Origin: G963678445 sp963678445
GTDB taxonomy: Bacteria; Hydrogenedentota; Hydrogenedentia; Hydrogenedentales; G963678445
Reading direction: 5' to 3'
Length of the DNA: 64,000 nt
NCBI GenBank assembly: GCA_963678445.1
Contig: OY782877.1
Location: forward strand, 1,798,001 to 1,862,000
The notes under the pieces are model-generated. The model was given only the letters and a program-made list of their open reading frames with translations, did not search any database and was not told where the DNA came from. This document shows, in pieces, positions 17,779 through 26,654 of this stretch. Made by a program: the position numbers and the translations under genes. The first letter of the stretch is position 1; every line of letters starts with the position of its first letter.

Positions 17779-19030
17779 AACGCAGCGCCTCCACGGGGTT
17801 GATGCGCACGGCGCTAAAAGCCGGATACAATGTTGAAATAAAGGTGAGGATGACGGCGGAGAAGGTGATCCAGCAAACGTCCCAAGGGACGACGGCGACG
17901 GGGATACCGTCGAAATAGTAGATAGTGCTGTTAAACAGATCCATGCCGAAGAGTCCGGCGATAAATCCGGCAACGGGATTGAGGTTATAGGCAAGTAGTA
18001 TGCCGCCGATAAGCCCGATGAGGGTGCCGCTGAGGCCTATCATCAGCCCTTCGAGAATGAAGAGGCTGAGGATGGAGGGGCCGCTGGCCCCAAGGGTACG
18101 CAGGATGCCTATGTCGCGGCGTTTTTCCATGACGATCATGATCAGGGTGCTGGTGATGTTAAATGCAGCCACGAGAATAATAAAGGTGAGTATGATAAAC
18201 ATGGCGAGTTTTTCTTGTTCAAGCGCACCAAGAAAAGCTTCGTTGTTTTCGTACCAGGTCTCTGTGTAGTAGTAGGGGAAAGCGGCCTCGATCTCCTTGG
18301 CGACCTGATCTGCCTTGAAGGGATCGGTGAGCTTGAAGTGGAGAGCATCGACGCCGTGCTTTTCGGAAAGCATATGGGCTGTAGGTATATCGACCCAAGC
18401 GTACACGCTGTCGAATTCGGACATCTTGGCGTGGGAGATTCCGCTGACGCGCAGGTAGAGACGACTGGCGTTTTGTTTGCCGAGCAGCGGACGCACGGTG
18501 GATTTGGCGGTGATAACGGCAATCTCGCTTCCGACCGTAGCGCGGAGTTGTTGGGCGAGACGATAGCCAAGTACGATTTCTTTTTCTTTGGGAAGCTCAC
18601 CTTTACCAAAGGTACGGTGGTCATTCGTGGTAAGGTTTTCGGCTAAGTCTGTGACGAGCTCTTCCTGTTGCGGATTTACGCCGAGAATCATTGCGCCACT
18701 GATTCGTGAACGGTTTTCTAATAAAGCTTCGATTTGTAGTATGGGAGCACCGGCAATAACATCGGGAGAGGCTTTCTGGATCTCCTGAAGCATCGCATCG
18801 GAATCGGCGATGGAACCGCTTTGATCGAACACGTTGAGATGCGCACGGTTGCCAATGATGGTGGCGCGGAGTTCGATGTCAAAACCGGTCATGACCCCCA
18901 TGACTACAATGAGGGCGATGACGCCAACGCTCACGCCAGCCACGGAAATAAGGGTAATGAGGCTGACGAAACGGTTCTTCCGTTTGGACCGCAGGTAGCG
19001 CGCGGCGATGAAGGTTTCAAAGCGTAACAC
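17771..19030 (-). CDS. lolC: Lipoprotein-releasing ABC transporter permease
   Basis: A 419-residue protein. It opens with FETFIAARYLRSKRKNRFVSLITLISVAGVSVGV, the LolC/LolE N-terminal signature; one TM is followed by a roughly 210-residue periplasmic MacB-core domain (with VIAGAPILQIEAL) and three C-terminal TMs of the FtsX type (KRRDIGILRTLGAS, the coupling helix). A single permease gene paired with LolD suggests a homodimeric LolCDE-like (LolF) transporter. It overlaps the HAD gene by 14 bases and lolD by 8, so it is tightly coupled within the operon. Confidence 0.92.
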   Translation of the reverse strand: MLRFETFIAARYLRSKRKNRFVSLITLISVAGVSVGVIALIVVMGVMTGFDIELRATIIGNRAHLNVFDQSGSIADSDAMLQEIQKASPDVIAGAPILQIEALLENRSRISGAMILGVNPQQEELVTDLAENLTTNDHRTFGKGELPKEKEIVLGYRLAQQLRATVGSEIAVITAKSTVRPLLGKQNASRLYLRVSGISHAKMSEFDSVYAWVDIPTAHMLSEKHGVDALHFKLTDPFKADQVAKEIEAAFPYYYTETWYENNEAFLGALEQEKLAMFIILTFIILVAAFNITSTLIMIVMEKRRDIGILRTLGASGPSILSLFILEGLMIGLSGTLIGLIGGILLAYNLNPVAGFIAGLFGMDLFNSTIYYFDGIPVAVVPWDVCWITFSAVILTFISTLYPAFSAVRINPVEALRYE

Positions 19031-19697
19031 GGACGGCCTTTTCTATGTGCGGAAGGAGTTGGCTCAGCGAACAGTCCTCCAGGCTATCCAGGCGATGGTC
19101 CGCTCCGTCGATGGATAGCAACCGGGTGACTGTGTTGGGTACGAGTATGCAGTATAGTCCTGCGGCTTTGGCAGCGGCAACCCCTTTGGGCGAATCTTCG
19201 AAGGAAAACGCTTCCTGGGCGTGGAGCCCAAGCCCCTCGAGCGCACGCAGGTACAACTCGGGATGGGGCTTAACGTGGTCTACTTCATTGCCACAACGAA
19301 TCAGTTCGAAAGCGTCGGCCAAACCGAGGCGTTCAAGGTGCGCAGGAACCCAGGCCGTGCTCGAACTGGACGCTACTGCAAGACGTAGTCCCAGCACTTG
19401 CGCTTCTCGTATAACCTGTTCCACACCGGGCAACAACGGTTGTTCTTCCACGGTCTGTACATACCAGGCGCGGCGTTGGTTGTTTAGGGTTTCATGGTCG
19501 AGTTCTTGCCCACAAGCGTCTTCGAGGTATTTCAGCGGGTGAAATTTTTCGTAGGAATAGCCGCCGATGTTGGCCGCCCAGAGTTCGGCAGACAAGGTGC
19601 AGCCGTACTGGGCGTAGAGACGCTTCCAGGATTGGTAGAGCACGCTCTCTGTATCGAGGATAAGCCCATCAAAATCAAATATCACCGCTTTGATCAT
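19017..19697 (-). CDS. HAD-superfamily hydrolase, beta-phosphoglucomutase-like
   Basis: A 226-residue protein with HAD motif I FDFDGLILDTE (nucleophile Asp plus acid/base Asp), motif II LAVASSSST, motif III Lys in DHVKPHPELY and motif IV FEDSPKGVAAAKAAG. The helical cap sits between motifs I and II, typical of subclass I enzymes such as beta-phosphoglucomutase, sugar phosphatases or phosphoglycolate phosphatase. Substrate unknown. It lies between lysS (17-base gap) and lolC/E (14-base overlap), so it is co-transcribed with housekeeping genes. Confidence 0.9.
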   Translation of the reverse strand: MIKAVIFDFDGLILDTESVLYQSWKRLYAQYGCTLSAELWAANIGGYSYEKFHPLKYLEDACGQELDHETLNNQRRAWYVQTVEEQPLLPGVEQVIREAQVLGLRLAVASSSSTAWVPAHLERLGLADAFELIRCGNEVDHVKPHPELYLRALEGLGLHAQEAFSFEDSPKGVAAAKAAGLYCILVPNTVTRLLSIDGADHRLDSLEDCSLSQLLPHIEKAVRVTL

Positions 19698-19714
19698 GAA
19701 ATCCCTTCGTAGGG

Positions 19715-21217
19715 TTATAGGGTTCGAAGTTGTGGGAACAATACAACCTCACGAATGGAGGCGGAGTTGGTGACGATCATGGCAAGACGATCTACACCGA
19801 TGCCCAATCCAGCCGTGGGCGGCATGCCGATTTCGAGCGCGGTAATAAAGTCGTCGTCGAGATATTGCGCCTCGTCGTCGCCTGCCTCGCGCTGCTTAAC
19901 CTGATCGAGAAAACGTTCCTGTTGGTCGATGGGATCGTTCAGCTCGGAGAAGGCGTTCCCTACTTCCAGGCATGCAATAAAGGGCTGGAAGCGTTCGGTG
20001 AGTGCAGGGTTACCCCGCTTCTTCTTTGCGAGCGGCGACAGTTCAATGGGATAGTCGTAGAGGAAGGTGGGCTGGATAAGGTGCGGCTGAACTTTTTCCG
20101 ACATAACCGCGTCTACAATCTTTCCGTAGCCCATGGTGGGGTCTACTTCGACACCAATGCTCTTTGCAAGTGCCGTGGCTTGTTCGCGATCGCGGGTAGC
20201 TTCGAGATCGATTTCTGCATATTCACGAATTGCGTCAAAGAGCGTCATGCGCTTCCAGGGACCGGCAATGTCAATAGTCCAATCCTGGTAGGTAAAAGTG
20301 GTTCCGCCGACCACCTTCTCGATGATGTAGGTAAGCATCTCCTCGGTTTCGTCCATGAGGCCCATGTAATCCTGATAGGCTTCGTAGAGTTCCATGGTGG
20401 TGAACTCGGGGTTGTGCCGCGTGTCAACACCTTCGTTACGGAAACAACGGTTGATTTCGAAAACACGGTTGAATCCGCCAACAATAAGACGCTTGAGGTA
20501 TAGCTCTGGTGCGACGCGCAGATAAAAATCGCGGTCGTAGGTGTTGTGGTGTGTAATAAAGGGACGCGCCGTGGCGCCACCGGGGATGGGGTGGAGCATT
20601 GGGGTCTCGACTTCCAGGAAATCGCGTTGGGCAAGCCATTCACGCATGACGCTGACCACCTGAATACGCTTGCGGAACGTGTCGAGCACTTCGGGATTGG
20701 CCACCATGTCAAGATAGCGCTGGCGATATCGCGTTTCGATATCCTTCAGGCCGTGATGCTTTGCGGCAGCAGCGCGCAGGGACTTTGTCAGGAAGGTGTA
20801 GGAGTCAGCCCAGAGGGTAATTTCACCTCGACGTGTGCGGTGCACTGCACCACTAACGCCGATAAAATCGCCGATATCCAGATCCTTGAGCGTCTCAAAA
20901 AGTTCTTCCCCAATTTGCTTTTTGCCGATGAAAACCTGGATGCGTTCGCCTTCGTCACGCAGATCAATCCAGTTGCTTTTGCCTTGGTCGCGGATAGCGA
21001 CAATGCGTCCGGCAAGAACCTGGTTTTCCAGTTTAGCTGGATTTTCCTCTGTAGCCTCTGCTTCCGCAGCTTCAAAAGTAGCGCGAATCTGGGGGATGGT
21101 AGCAGTAGGAGTAAAGTTATATTTGAACGGTTCATCGCCACGTGCGCGTATGTTTTCCATCTTGGCGATGCGATGCTGCCGCAGTTCTTGTTCTGTACTT
21201 TGATGTTCTTGTTCCAT
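19715..21217 (-). CDS. lysS: Lysyl-tRNA synthetase, class II
   Basis: A 500-residue protein. The start MEQEHQSTEQE is preferred because CAGGAA lies upstream. The N-terminal OB-fold anticodon-binding domain (KLENQVLAGRIVAIRDQGKSNW) is followed by a catalytic domain with motif 2 (FRNEGVDTRHNPEF) and motif 3 (GLGIGVDRLAMI). Length and motifs fit bacterial LysS. It charges tRNA-Lys. A family-A repeat in reverse orientation occupies much of the 140-base gap between prfB and lysS, so it is part of the message leader in front of this gene. Confidence 0.96.
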   Translation of the reverse strand: MEQEHQSTEQELRQHRIAKMENIRARGDEPFKYNFTPTATIPQIRATFEAAEAEATEENPAKLENQVLAGRIVAIRDQGKSNWIDLRDEGERIQVFIGKKQIGEELFETLKDLDIGDFIGVSGAVHRTRRGEITLWADSYTFLTKSLRAAAAKHHGLKDIETRYRQRYLDMVANPEVLDTFRKRIQVVSVMREWLAQRDFLEVETPMLHPIPGGATARPFITHHNTYDRDFYLRVAPELYLKRLIVGGFNRVFEINRCFRNEGVDTRHNPEFTTMELYEAYQDYMGLMDETEEMLTYIIEKVVGGTTFTYQDWTIDIAGPWKRMTLFDAIREYAEIDLEATRDREQATALAKSIGVEVDPTMGYGKIVDAVMSEKVQPHLIQPTFLYDYPIELSPLAKKKRGNPALTERFQPFIACLEVGNAFSELNDPIDQQERFLDQVKQREAGDDEAQYLDDDFITALEIGMPPTAGLGIGVDRLAMIVTNSASIREVVLFPQLRTL

Positions 21218-21249
21218 GGTATTCCTGTATAGCTCCATCTTCGTGGTTA

Positions 21250-21341
21250 ATTCTGAAAAGCGGGCATGAAAAACTAAATTTTCGATGGTCACGCACGGTA
21301 AGGACCATACCTATTGCTTGTGGTCGCTGGACCACCTTAAC
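21250..21341 (+). repeat. Family-A dispersed hairpin repeat (copy 3)
   Basis: Core AAGGACCATACCTATTGCTT and the hairpin GTGGTC-GCTG-GACCAC (21320-21335), read on the plus strand. It sits antisense to the host operon in the prfB-lysS gap. Confidence 0.8.
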
Positions 21342-21357
21342 TTTTTTGTATGCACAT

Positions 21358-22476
21358 CTACTTCACGGCTCCGCCCTGACGTGCAAGATTCCATTTAAGA
21401 TAGGCTTCGATAAAAAGGTCGAGATCACCGTCAAGTACCTTTTGCACGTTCCCCGTTTCAGCACTGGTACGATGGTCCTTGATCATCTGATACGGCTGGA
21501 GTACGTAGCTACGAATCTGGCTTCCCCAGGCCACATCCTGATGCCCATCACGTTGCGCATTCAACTCGGCCTCTTTCTTTTTCATTTCGAGATCATAGAG
21601 TTTGGCCTTGAGCATTTGCAGGGCGGTAGCGCGATTGCGGTGTTGGGAGCGCTCAATCTGGCACGCCACGACAAAGCCCGTGGGCAAGTGGGTCAGTCGT
21701 ACAGCGGAACTGGTTTTGTTAACCTTCTGGCCGCCTGCGCCACTGGAACGAAAGACGTCCATCTTGATGTCTTCCTCACGGATTTCGATGTCGATATCAT
21801 CGTCCACCTCGGTAAGCACCTCTACTGCGGAAAACGAAGTATGGCGACGTTTGGCTGCGTCGAAAGGGGAAATACGTACGAGTCGGTGCACGCCTGCTTC
21901 TGATTTCAGGGTGCCGTAGGCAAACGGACCTGCAATGCGCAACGTGGCGCTCTTAAGTCCAGCTTCATCGCCGGGTTGATATTCCAGCACTTCTACATCG
22001 AAATCACGTTGTTCGCAAAAGCGCACGATCATACGATAGAGGATGTCCGCCCAGTCGCATGACTCGGTGCCACCTGCACCCGGGTGGATGCTGAGCAGCG
22101 CTGGCTTGTTGTCACGGGGGTCCTGGAAAAGGCTGTTCAGCTCGAGGCGACTGAGCTTCTTTTGAAGCGCTTCGCAGGCTTCCTCAATTTCCTGGCCCAT
22201 CGATTCATCGTTCTCTTCGGCAGCCATTTCGATCAAGACTTCTGCGTCCTCAAGCTCCTGTTGCAGGGCATCGGGAGCAGAGACAAGGGTTTTAAGCCCC
22301 TTCATTTCCTGGACCACTTTTTGTGCTTTCTCTGGCAGATCCCAAAAATCCGGGGCGGCCATTTCCGTCTCCAATGCCGCAATCTTGTCTTTGACATCGT
22401 CTATATGCAGACAGCTGCGCAGTTCGGTGAGATTCTCCGAAAATTTGGCAATTTGTTCTGCTGCTTCTTCGTACAT
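21358..22476 (-). CDS. prfB: Peptide chain release factor 2
   Basis: A 372-residue protein with the stop-codon tripeptide SPF (residues 203-205) specific to RF2 and the GGQ loop GAGGQKVNKTSSAV (GGQ at 248-250) that triggers peptide release. Reading is continuous from MYEEAAEQIAKF through residue 23-26 (CLHI), the place where many bacteria carry an in-frame UGA and a programmed +1 frameshift. That autoregulatory site is therefore absent. ATG is preceded by AAGG at a suitable distance. The gene follows cdsA by 28 bases and is probably co-transcribed with it. Confidence 0.95.
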   Translation of the reverse strand: MYEEAAEQIAKFSENLTELRSCLHIDDVKDKIAALETEMAAPDFWDLPEKAQKVVQEMKGLKTLVSAPDALQQELEDAEVLIEMAAEENDESMGQEIEEACEALQKKLSRLELNSLFQDPRDNKPALLSIHPGAGGTESCDWADILYRMIVRFCEQRDFDVEVLEYQPGDEAGLKSATLRIAGPFAYGTLKSEAGVHRLVRISPFDAAKRRHTSFSAVEVLTEVDDDIDIEIREEDIKMDVFRSSGAGGQKVNKTSSAVRLTHLPTGFVVACQIERSQHRNRATALQMLKAKLYDLEMKKKEAELNAQRDGHQDVAWGSQIRSYVLQPYQMIKDHRTSAETGNVQKVLDGDLDLFIEAYLKWNLARQGGAVK

Positions 22477-22504
22477 GTTTTATTACCTTGTCTTGTTTGA
22501 CGAT

Positions 22505-23383
22505 TTATAATCCCGGAAGGGTGGTGATGTAGTAGAGAATCGGGCCGGCGAACAGGAAGCCGTCACAGCGGTCAAGAATGCCGCCGTGTCCGGGAATAAG
22601 CGCGCCGCTGTCTTTAAGCCCGGCATCGCGTTTGAGTTGTGATTCGACAAGATCGCCTATCTGACCCACAATGGCCAGGACGGCACCCAGAAGCAAATAG
22701 ATGGCAAGCGGCCAATCGGGATAGCTGTACCATTGGAAGTTGTGCCGTAGCGCCCAAAGGACTCCCATGCAAATCATGGCGCCGAGAATGCCGCCGATGC
22801 TGCCTTCCCAAGTTTTTTTAGGGCTGATGCGTGGCGCAAGTTTATGTTTTCCAATGGCGCGCCCCGTAAAATAGGCTGCCGTGTCGGATGCGGCAATCGC
22901 GATCAGGAGTAACGTAACCAGGCCCGGCCCAATCTGGGTGAAGGCGTGTAGTCGTATGAAGTAGGTGGGCAGCCATGCGGCGTAGAAAAGTCCAAAAACG
23001 AGCGCGGCCATACCAGCCAGGGATTGGGGTTGGCGCAGTAGCTGCACGGTCGTCAACAGTAGTAGCAACACGGTAAAAATCCCGGTGAGCGCCGGGCCAT
23101 GTAGAAAGCCGGTCGCGGCGACGAGCAAGGTTCCGGAAAAAATTGCGGCGAGCGCCTCCGCGGGAAGGTTGCATGCACGTACGATACGAAAGTATTCATA
23201 AAGCCCGGCGAGCGCCATCAGGGTGACGAGTAGAACGAAACCCATGTGAAGCCCGGGGAGCCAGATGAGCAACATCACGATAGGCAAAAGCACCAATGCG
23301 CTAAGAATCCGCACGCTGGTGGAGCCGGTTGTGTCTTGTAAATGGCTGATAAAACGTTTTGTCACTGATGGATGTGAACTCAT
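22505..23383 (-). CDS. cdsA: Phosphatidate cytidylyltransferase
   Basis: A 292-residue integral membrane protein with about eight TM segments. The C-terminal signature SGALIPGHGGILDRCDGFLF corresponds to the CTP-transferase signature (S-x-x-K...PGHGGxxDRxD). KKTWEGSIGG, another conserved block, is present. It makes CDP-diacylglycerol for phospholipid synthesis. It overlaps the uppS stop by 4 bases, the common uppS-cdsA pairing. Confidence 0.95.
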   Translation of the reverse strand: MSSHPSVTKRFISHLQDTTGSTSVRILSALVLLPIVMLLIWLPGLHMGFVLLVTLMALAGLYEYFRIVRACNLPAEALAAIFSGTLLVAATGFLHGPALTGIFTVLLLLLTTVQLLRQPQSLAGMAALVFGLFYAAWLPTYFIRLHAFTQIGPGLVTLLLIAIAASDTAAYFTGRAIGKHKLAPRISPKKTWEGSIGGILGAMICMGVLWALRHNFQWYSYPDWPLAIYLLLGAVLAIVGQIGDLVESQLKRDAGLKDSGALIPGHGGILDRCDGFLFAGPILYYITTLPGL

Positions 23384-24120
23384 GGGCGCCCTCCAAAGCG
23401 ACGGCTGCGCTTTTGAAATTCTACAATGGCGTCACAAAGGCATTGCTTATCGAAATCGGGCCAAAGCGTTTCGGGGGTCAGTATTTCTGCATAGGAAATC
23501 TGCCAGAGCATAAAGTTGCTGATACGCAGTTCGCCACTGGTGCGAATCAACAAATCGACTTCGGTGTGTTCCGGCACATAGAGATGTTGTGCAAACTGTT
23601 CTTCATCCAGCTGCGCAGGGTCAAGTTCGCCCGCGACTGCTTGCTGGGCGATGCGTTGTGCTGCGTCGACAATCTCCGCACGTCCGCCGTAGTTGATCGC
23701 GACGCAAAAATCCAAGGCGGTATTGTCACGGGTGAGATCCATGCAGTACTGCAAATCTTTCACCGCACGTTTGGGAAGTCGGCCCATGCGTCCCATGAAG
23801 CGTACACGGATGTTATTGCGGTGTATTTCTTTGATCTCTTTGTGGATGTACTTGCTCATGAGACGGAAAAGCGTGTCGACTTCGAGTTTGGAGCGCCGCC
23901 AGTTTTCTGTGGAAAAGGCGTAGAGGCTAAGGGCGGGTATGCCCAGCTCACGACATCCTTCCAGTGCAGCGCGCACACTACGCGCTCCTGCTTCGTGCCC
24001 TTGCGCACGATCCAGGCCGTTTTTTTTCGCCCAACGCCCGTTGCCATCCATGATAATGGCGACGTGGCGTGGGAGTCGGCTAAGGTCTATTCTGGGATCT
24101 ATGTTTTTTTGTTGCGTCAT
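23380..24120 (-). CDS. uppS: Isoprenyl (undecaprenyl) diphosphate synthase
   Basis: A 246-residue protein from ATG at 24120 (an in-frame GTG at 24135 is an alternative; AAGGTG lies between them). Cis-prenyltransferase motifs: HVAIIMDGNGRWAKKNG (catalytic Asp), GHEAGARSVR, LYAFSTENWRRS, DLLIRTSGELRISNFMLWQ and a closing ETLWPDF. It synthesises the C55 lipid carrier for peptidoglycan and surface glycans. It overlaps cdsA by 4 bases. Confidence 0.95.
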   Translation of the reverse strand: MTQQKNIDPRIDLSRLPRHVAIIMDGNGRWAKKNGLDRAQGHEAGARSVRAALEGCRELGIPALSLYAFSTENWRRSKLEVDTLFRLMSKYIHKEIKEIHRNNIRVRFMGRMGRLPKRAVKDLQYCMDLTRDNTALDFCVAINYGGRAEIVDAAQRIAQQAVAGELDPAQLDEEQFAQHLYVPEHTEVDLLIRTSGELRISNFMLWQISYAEILTPETLWPDFDKQCLCDAIVEFQKRSRRFGGRP

Positions 24121-24215
24121 GGTTGGTGTAGGCACCTTGGGCTGAACGACCCGCTATCGCGAAAAATGTGTATCGCCGTATCTGTGTAGAAATTGCGAGG
24201 GTGGATAAATATAAA

Positions 24216-24255
24216 ATCGCCGCAGTCAGGTACACTTCACCTGGCTGCGGCGGAT
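24216..24255 (-). terminator. Hairpin downstream of frr
   Basis: A 16-bp GC-rich stem (ATCGCCGCAGTCAGGT with ACCTGGCTGCGGCGGAT, one mismatch) is followed on the minus strand by ATTTTATATTTA. It lies in the 230-base frr-uppS gap and could partly terminate the upstream message or protect its 3' end. Confidence 0.65.
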
Positions 24256-24351
24256 GGGCGTCATTTGCTATGTGCAATATTCATAGAGTACTTGTGACCT
24301 CAGTTCTTTCCGACGTCTCAATAAAAGCAGGAACTAATCAGGGTATTCCCC

Positions 24352-24909
24352 TTAAACTTCCATAATATCGGTTTCTTTGGCTTTGAATGCGTCGTCGATA
24401 GCCTTGCTGTACTTATCCGTAGCTTTTTGTACATCGTCGCTCATCTTGTGCGCATCATCTTCAGGAATTTCACCGGCCTTCTGCTCTTTTTTTATCTGTT
24501 CCATGGCATGCCGACGAATATTCCGGATCGCAACTTTCGCTTCTTCCACGTATTTCCCGGCCATTTTAACCAGATCGCGACGGCGTTCTTCGGTAAGGGG
24601 AGGAATCGGTATGCGAATAAGCTTGCCATCGTTGGAGGGGTTCACGTCGAGCGGAGAGCTTTGGATAGCTTTTTCAACAGTGGCCATCTGGGATTTGTCC
24701 CAAAGGTCGATGGAGATAAGGTGTGGATCGGGCACGGTGACCGTGCCGAGCTGGTTAATTTTCATCTTGGAACCGTAGACTTCGACGTCGACAACGTCGA
24801 GGAGCCCTGCGGTGGCGCGTCCGGTGCGGATATTGCCCATTTCCTGTTGAAATGCCTCGACGCTTTTGGCCATTTTGTCTTGTGTTTCTTTGAGGATTGG
24901 ATGCGGCAT
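24352..24909 (-). CDS. frr: Ribosome recycling factor
   Basis: A 185-residue protein, the usual family length, with NIRTGRATAGLLDVVDVEVYGSKM and IPPLTEERRRDLVK as conserved elements. With EF-G it splits post-termination ribosomes. It starts 3 bases after the pyrH stop, the classic pyrH-frr coupling. Confidence 0.97.
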   Translation of the reverse strand: MPHPILKETQDKMAKSVEAFQQEMGNIRTGRATAGLLDVVDVEVYGSKMKINQLGTVTVPDPHLISIDLWDKSQMATVEKAIQSSPLDVNPSNDGKLIRIPIPPLTEERRRDLVKMAGKYVEEAKVAIRNIRRHAMEQIKKEQKAGEIPEDDAHKMSDDVQKATDKYSKAIDDAFKAKETDIMEV

Positions 24910-24912
24910 GAT

Positions 24913-25638
24913 TCAGCCTCCCTTTACCAACGTTCCTATAGATTCACCTTGCATTACACCTATGATACTGCCTGGCTGGGTTAAATTAAAGACCAGTATG
25001 GGTAATTGATTATCTTGACACAGCGCGATGGCGGTGGTGTCCATAACCTTAAGCTCTTTCGCAAGCACGGTCTTGTAGTCAAGCGTGTCATATCGCACTG
25101 CTGTGGGATCTTTCACGGGATCTGCGCTGTACACGCCGTCGACTTTTGTGGCCTTCATGAGTACGTCGGCATCGATTTCACTAGCGCGCAGAGCAGCGGC
25201 GGTATCCGTGGTAAAGAAGGGGTTGCCGGTACCTGCACCGAAGATAACTACGCGTCCCTTTTCCAGGTGGCGTGTGGCGCGGCGGCGAATGTAGGGTTCG
25301 GCAACAGGACGCATCTCAATGGCAGTCATTACCCGTGTAGCCACACCGCGTTTTTCAAGGGCAGCTTGAATGGCCAAGGCGTTAATCACGGTGGCCAGCA
25401 TGCCCATATAGTCCCCGGACGGGCGATCCAGGCCGGTCTCGCCCATACCCTGGACGCCGCGAAAGATGTTTCCGCCGCCTACTACCAAGCCTACCTGAAC
25501 ACCCATTTTATGTACCTGGACAATTTCGTCGCATAGGCGCCCAAGGGTGCTAAAGTCAATACCGCGTGCTCCTGGTTCACCCTCAAGGGCTTCGCCGCTT
25601 AGTTTAAGCAGGATACGTTGATATGCCGGTGTGGCCAT
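24913..25638 (-). CDS. pyrH: Uridylate kinase
   Basis: A 241-residue protein. The start MATPAYQRILLKLSGEAL follows AAGGAC. Amino-acid-kinase motifs: LLKLSGEAL, VGGGNIFRG, DYMGMLATVINALAIQ, GTGNPFFTTDTAAALRA and a regulatory C-terminus. It phosphorylates UMP to UDP. Located between tsf and frr as in most bacteria. Confidence 0.97.
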   Translation of the reverse strand: MATPAYQRILLKLSGEALEGEPGARGIDFSTLGRLCDEIVQVHKMGVQVGLVVGGGNIFRGVQGMGETGLDRPSGDYMGMLATVINALAIQAALEKRGVATRVMTAIEMRPVAEPYIRRRATRHLEKGRVVIFGAGTGNPFFTTDTAAALRASEIDADVLMKATKVDGVYSADPVKDPTAVRYDTLDYKTVLAKELKVMDTTAIALCQDNQLPILVFNLTQPGSIIGVMQGESIGTLVKGG

Positions 25639-25682
25639 GCGTAATTGTCCTTCATGTTTTTGCGCCCTACTTGCGCAATGGT

Positions 25683-25709
25683 GGGCCACAACCCTAAGGG
25701 TTGTGGCCC
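25683..25709. terminator. Perfect palindromic hairpin between tsf and pyrH
   Basis: GGGCCACAACCC and GGGTTGTGGCCC pair around a TAA loop. There is no T run on either side, so it is more likely an intercistronic stability hairpin than a classical terminator. Confidence 0.5.
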
Positions 25710-25804
25710 AAAACAACTGTAGTCAGTTTTAAACTTTTACAACAATTCTGGCAACAAGCAAAGTCTCGTTTGTCAATGATTCGAGACCCCGCCCAAAGCA
25801 GGAA

Positions 25805-26467
25805 TTAGTCGAACTTGGCCATTTCGGCGGCAACTTCTTCTGCCAGATTGTTTTCTTTTTTCTCAATGCCTTCGCCGAGCTGGAAGCGTTCAAAACGACG
25901 GATGGTGATCTTTTCGCCACATTTTCCGGTCAGTTCGTTCATCAGCGTAGCGATGGTTTTGCCATCATGCTCGGGCTTCACGGAAGGCTGTTCGAGCAGG
26001 CATACTTCAGAATACCATTTCCCCAGTTTACCTTCAGCGATTTTTTCGCAGATGTTCTGAGGCTTGCCGGTCTCTTCTGCCTGGGTGACGTAGACCGCTT
26101 TTTCTGCTGCAACAGCGTCGGCGGGTACGTCTTCTTTGCTTACCCAACGAGGCATGGCCGAGCAAATCTGCAGGCAAACGTCTTTGACGAATTTCTGGAA
26201 TTCATCGCCGCGGGCAACGAAGTCGGTTTCGCAGTTGATTTCGGCCAATACGCCTACTTTTCCGCCCATGTGGATGTAACTGGCGACTGCGCCTTCAGCA
26301 GCAACGCGACCAGCGCGTTTGGCGGCTTTGGCAATACCTTTTTCACGCAGCCATGTGCCGGCTTTTTCCATGTCCCCGTCGCATTCGGTGAGGGCTTTTT
26401 TGCAGTCCATCATGCCTGCGCCGGTTGCTTCGCGCAGGGCTTTTACGTCTTTTGCGCTAATTGCCAT
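25805..26467 (-). CDS. tsf: Elongation factor Ts
   Basis: A 220-residue protein. The start MAISAKDVKALREATGAGMM follows AAGGAG. The N-terminal UBA-like helices carry TGAGMMDCKKAL, and the core has EINCETDFVAR, both EF-Ts signatures. At 220 residues it is shorter than the E. coli protein and resembles the compact form seen in several phyla. It exchanges GDP on EF-Tu. A family-A repeat fills the rpsB-tsf gap. Confidence 0.96.
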   Translation of the reverse strand: MAISAKDVKALREATGAGMMDCKKALTECDGDMEKAGTWLREKGIAKAAKRAGRVAAEGAVASYIHMGGKVGVLAEINCETDFVARGDEFQKFVKDVCLQICSAMPRWVSKEDVPADAVAAEKAVYVTQAEETGKPQNICEKIAEGKLGKWYSEVCLLEQPSVKPEHDGKTIATLMNELTGKCGEKITIRRFERFQLGEGIEKKENNLAEEVAAEMAKFD

Positions 26468-26526
26468 GGTTATACTTTGCTCCTTATTCTCATCTATTTC
26501 GCCGGTTTTATGGCGAAAAGTGAATT

Positions 26527-26645
26527 TTAGTGACTGACAGTTCAAAAGCTGTCATAAAAATGAGTTTTTGCTATGGACGCAAACGGAAAGACCATATTGT
26601 CTTGCCGGCGCGCTGACCACTGCTTGTGGTCGCTGGACCACTTTC
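26527..26645 (+). repeat. Family-A dispersed hairpin repeat (copy 4, long form)
   Basis: Starts with TTAGTGACTGACAG and TGTCATAAAAA, continues with AAAGACCATAT, and ends with the hairpin GTGGTC-GCTG-GACCAC (26626-26641). The long form resembles the copies at 50760 and 58463. It lies antisense in the rpsB-tsf gap. Confidence 0.8.
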
Positions 26646-26654
26646 AAACTGTAA

